DNA of 64,000 bases. Source: Clitopilus passeckerianus (lineage: Eukaryota > Basidiomycota > Agaricomycetes > Agaricales > Entolomataceae). The position numbers were made by a program, and so were the translations under genes. Positions 60,149-64,000 of this stretch are shown in pieces. Below the pieces are notes generated by a model, which searched no databases, had not been told where the DNA came from, and saw only the letters and a list, made by a program, of their open reading frames with translations. The stretch spans positions 496,001 through 560,000 of the forward strand of contig CALYLX010000115.1 of assembly GCA_944990035.1 (NCBI GenBank). The letters are read 5' to 3'. Within the stretch, counting starts at the first letter, position 1, and the number at the start of each line of letters is the position of its first letter.

Positions 60149-62226
60149 ATATAAAATCGTACCGCAGCTATACGAAGTCACTCCGTCCTCTTCCACCACC
60201 CTTTTGCCCCTTTCGTTGAAACGCACCACCTCTTGACCCCACTTCGACAGGTAGTACCTCCACCTAACGGTTTTCCACAGCTGTTCACGTGCCCTACCCA
60301 ATCTCGGTATCCATACTTCCTTCTTCAGCAATGCAAGAAAATTCACGATGATTCTATCCACATCGTAATGTCATTGGGTAACGTTGAGACAAAATGCAGG
60401 TTGGACAACGACGCAGAGGGTCTGAGGTCTGGGATTAAGAACTCTACGTTGCGTCAACCGAGCCCCGAAACGTCGTTCCAACCCACTGCCCTCTTAGGAT
60501 GCCCTCCAGACACCTTGAGCCCAGTGCAACAGCTCATTGCGTGGAAATTTCAGGCTGTTTCACAGTGGACCTTTCATGCCACCCACCACATAATGGGTCG
60601 ACCTTCTCACATTGAATATGAGAGGGAGGGGAGAAGAAGGTCCACTTGGCAAGTCTAAATGTCTTTCACTCTTTGAATCACATTCCACCTATTCCTGCTG
60701 GAAGACAAAAATCTTTCTAGCAGGATATCAGAGCGCCCGACCCACGCATGAATATGAATTTTTGCGAAATGGTCCATTGGCCTTCTTGACCACGAGAATC
60801 CATGAGTTAACTTCAAGGAACGATTAGTCCCAATGGCATTGCCGCCTACCAGTCGATGATACAGAGCCTTCTTGGGTCCTGGGACTAATTAAGGGTCCAG
60901 AAAGAGAACAACCAGATTGGACTGACTATGTAATAATCAATGAAAACCTGAGACGTTACACGTTAAATGTTAGACGGGGATTCTATGGGGCATTCATTGC
61001 CATATATCGTGTACAGGATGACGTCTTTTGAGTAATCCACGGTTGCTTAACGTACCGATGAGCTGTGAATACCATGAAAAGACATTCCGACTTCATTGAC
61101 ACGTCCGGAGCGAGAGAGCGGCAGCGCCACAAGTTCTTGTATACTATACAATCATGTGGATTATCTGAATACAAGAACTTGCAGCGCTGGCGCTCCCTCA
61201 CTTATATACTCCAGACCTCAGGCAGTCAAAGAACTCGGAATGTCTATTCATTGTATTTCAGGCTCATCCATACGTTAAGCAATCGTGGATAATTGAATAA
61301 TTCGTCCCGTACATGACATGATGTAGATGGCAATTCAAATAGTCATGCCCCATGGAATGCGAGTGTAACGTTTGATGCGTAACATCTCCTGTTTCCGTTT
61401 ACTATTAGATAGTCAGACCAACCAGATCGTTCTCTCCTCTGGACTGTTCATTAGTCCTGGGGCCCGAGAAGGCTCTGTATCATCGACTGGGAGGCGGTAA
61501 CGCCGTTGGGACTAATAGTCACTTGAGGTCAACTCATGGAGTGTCGTGGTCAAGAAGACCGATGGGCCATTTTGCAGATATTCATATTCACGCGTGGCTC
61601 GCACTTATATACCTATGGCTCGGATGTATTTAAAGACTCTGACTTCCCTGCCAGAAAGGTTTCTGTCTTCGAGTAGGAATAGATGGAATGTGATTCAAAA
61701 GCGAATGTCATCCAGACTTGCAAAGGCGACCTTCTTCTCCCCTCCCTCTCATATTCAAATGCGAGAAGGTGGACCCATTGAATGGTGGGTGGCATGAAGG
61801 GGCCGTTGTGAACAGCCCGAAATTTCCACCCAATGAGCTTTTGCACCGGCTCAAGGTGTCTGAAGGGTACCCTGAGAAGGTAGTGGGTTGGAACGACATT
61901 TCGTCGCTCCATTGACACGACATAGAGACTCGGAGTTCTTAATTACAGATCTCAGGCCCCTAGCGTCCAAGTACAGTTTATCTCAACGTTACCCAAGAAC
62001 ATCACAACGTGCATAGAATCATCGAATTTCCTTGCATTGCTATAGAAGGAAGTATGGATACCTAGATTGGGTATGGTACGTGAACAACTATGGGAAACGG
62101 TGAGGTGGAGGTATTACCTGTCGAAGTGGGGTCAAGAGGTGGTGCGTTTCGACGAAAGGGGAAAAAGGGTGATGGAAGAGGACGGAGTGGGACTTCGTAT
62201 ACTTAGCCGCGGTACGATTTTATATA
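60149..62226. repeat. 2.1 kb imperfect inverted repeat (palindrome)
   Basis: The sequence from 60149 to about 61142 reappears as its reverse complement from about 61169 to 62226, with substitutions and small indels but the same order. Examples: 60223-60253 matches 62115-62145 perfectly (31 bp), 60614-60641 matches 61729-61756 perfectly (28 bp), and 61130-61142 matches 61169-61181 at the centre. The spacer is about 26 bp. Both outer ends carry a TATA-like atataaaatcgtaccgc. Frames inside the arms mirror each other on opposite strands and show no known domain. No clear target-site duplication or transposase is visible. It lies upstream of NTO1. Confidence 0.9.
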
Positions 62227-62278
62227 TTGGTTTGATTTGATTTGATGAGGGGGTTCATAATCAAAATTCTCAGAAATA

Positions 62279-64000
62279 TCAAATGGATGCCTTCAAAGCC
62301 AAACCGTCGAAGCTAATCTTCATCTCATGCCTCAACTGACCACAAATCTTCGCAGGAGCGTCCTTCCGAGTGTAGACCCTGAGGCCTAAGGTGACCCGGT
62401 TCTTGCCGTTCTCGTCGTCAGGTTTCTTGGCTGGGTCAGGTGGAGGAACACCACCTGGTAGCACCATGACCTGTGGCCCTAGTGGACCGCCTGCGATCGG
62501 GTTAACCAAGACCTGTGGTCCGGGTGGGTCACTAGTAAGTGTTGTGCTGCTCGCCGGTGAGGCAGAATCACTGCCACTATCAGAATCATCCGACGATGAA
62601 TCGCTGGAGTCGCTAGATTCATGACGCCGTTTCTTGCTAGATTTCTTCCCCTTCTTCTCCTTCTTGCTCGCCTTCTTACTCTTCTTGTCTTTCTTCTTTT
62701 CTTCTTTCCCCTCCGCCTCACCCTGCTGCTTGCCCTCCTTTTCGCCCTTCTTCTCCGCTTCCTCTGTTTCATCTTTCCTTTCCCCCTTTTGCGCCTCATC
62801 GTCATTTTGATCTTCATTCCCTCCCTTCTCCTCCTCCTCCACATCTTTTATTTCTTTGTCGGCCTTCTTCTCCTCTTCTTTGACATCCTCTGTCTTCACC
62901 GCAGTTTCATCTTTCTGAGCGTCACCCTCTTTCTTCTCCCCTGCCTCCTTCTCAACCTCCTTGGAATCTTTGCCCTCTACCACTCCCTTAGCATCATCAG
63001 TCTTATCAGTGGCCCCTTGAGCATCATCTTCCTTCTTTCTCTCTTTGCCGCTCCCCTTCTCGCCTTCCACTTTCTTCAGTCCTTCCATCTCCTTCTGGAG
63101 GGCTGCTGCTGCCGCCTTGGCCTTCTCCTCCAGCTCGCTGATGTCTTGTCCGGCCAGAACTGACAACGGAATTGGGATGTATTGCGCATCCTTCCTATTC
63201 AAGATAATGCTGGTAAATATACAAACGAGCTTGAGTCTTCCCAAGACTTACTCCTTGTCTGCGTCTAAGAAGCCACGAATCAGCGAATGAAGAACGAAGT
63301 TTGTATCATATATACTCACTCATTGCGATCGCATGGCTCATCGCCCGTTCAGTAAGAACGCGAGCATTATACCGTGGTTGGTTCAAAAGATCGTCTTCGG
63401 GCTTGGTCATATTGAAAGGGCCATCCTGTAAAAGCTTTAGTACAAGAAGACCAAGACAAAGTCATAGACCTACCAATGGACCGGGTATGGGAACAGGTAC
63501 AGGTGCAGGCGCATCCGACTTGACGATTGTTCTATCAATGCGGACATGCACAACATATGTGCCGACGTCGAGCTCCACTTCCGTGTTTACGCTTCGTGCT
63601 CCATACCGGGAGGGTGCGGAGTAGCTGACGGGCTCTATGTCTCCTTTCCTGTAAACGATGAAGTCGAACGTCCATTGAATCTTATCGTCAAGAGTCTTGT
63701 AATAGCGGTTGTCGAGTTGAGAAAGGACGATGATGGAGGATGTCGAGGCTGGGACCTCGATGGTAACTGCGAATCAGGTCAGTTGTGACCTCAAAGAGAA
63801 ACCGGAGGCCCACTCACAAGAAACATCGCCGAAACTCCAAGGAGCTGGGAACGGACGAACAGTGACATCGAGCCACTGGGAAGACATGACCCAAGAATCA
63901 TCAAAGAGACGAATTCTTTCAATATCCTGCCAGTTCTCAAGGAAATCATTGTCTGAGGGAGGTCAATCAGGAGGTTTTTCCAATGAATGATAAAGTGATA
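62279..64000 (-). CDS. calpain-like cysteine protease, C-terminal part (runs off the window)
   Basis: Minus strand, entering from the right edge. Exons read NDFLENWQDIERIRLFDDSW, SSQWLDVTVRPFPAPWSFGD, then TIEVPASTSSIIVLSQLDNRY, VELDVGTYVVHVRID and MTKPEDDLLNQPRYNARVL. This is the beta-sandwich (C2-like domain III) part of basidiomycete calpain-type proteases. A 13-nt exon (63264-63252) links AIAM to KDAQYIPIP. The last exon (63194-62279) is dominated by Lys/Glu repeats, then a Ser/Asp run and a structured end (RVTLGLRVYTRKDAPAKICG). The catalytic CysPc domain, if present, lies beyond 64000, so protease activity is not shown here. The low-complexity stretch makes the other frames look open but meaningless. 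Confidence 0.68.

Noticed and set aside
60233..60658. 141-residue frame in the left arm of the palindrome, mirrored at 61613-61918
   Set aside because: The two mirrored frames diverge with indels that shift them, and neither shows a domain. Mirror frames follow simply from the inverted repeat.
62621..63163. Long plus-strand frame with Leu/Phe-rich, membrane-like protein
   Set aside because: It is the complement of the Lys/Glu-rich repeat of the calpain-like gene; the composition alone makes it look like membrane helices.

Overview
The window is fungal, from an agaricomycete basidiomycete. Genes are closely packed and cut by many introns of about 50-60 bp. The protein families are typical of that group: cerato-platanin, F-box, HNH-type proteins, DUF6534-like membrane proteins, calpain-like proteases and WSC domains. 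The core is a seven-gene diterpene cluster (3593-20749). Its order, orientation and protein lengths match the pleuromutilin cluster of Clitopilus as I know it: p450-3, atf, cyc, ggs, p450-1, p450-2, sdr. A Clitopilus or close relative is therefore the best guess.

Left flank (1-3592): a secreted cerato-platanin and an F-box gene whose reading frame breaks at a G7 run. Cluster (3593-20749): GGPP synthase makes the C20 precursor and a bifunctional class II/I cyclase makes the tricyclic mutilin skeleton. P450-1 and P450-2 add hydroxyls, the SDR oxidises one to a ketone, the wax-synthase-like acyltransferase acetylates, and P450-3 hydroxylates the acetyl group. These step assignments come from published work on the Clitopilus cluster, not from the sequence. 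cyc/ggs and p450-2/sdr are divergent pairs sharing 950 bp and 647 bp promoter regions.

Next to the cluster (20807-29001): an ASCH/PUA-like gene, a decayed MDR reductase, a flavin monooxygenase and a DUF6534-like membrane protein. Middle (30310-45537): HNH-type protein, class V PLP enzyme, RNA polymerase II subunit RPB7, two paralogous membrane-protein genes each followed by an identical tRNA-Ile(AAU), a DJ-1/PfpI protein, mannose-6-phosphate isomerase and a basidiomycete orphan gene.

Right part (46137-64000): two tandem CCCH zinc-finger genes (one apparently decayed), a decayed WSC-domain gene, a fourth P450, the large NTO1/BRPF-type chromatin gene, a 2.1 kb imperfect palindrome, and the 3' half of a calpain-like gene running off the edge.

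Exon limits were set by eye from GT/AG sites and reading frame. They are firm for the seven cluster genes, RPB7, the PLP enzyme, the isomerase and DJ-1, and approximate elsewhere.
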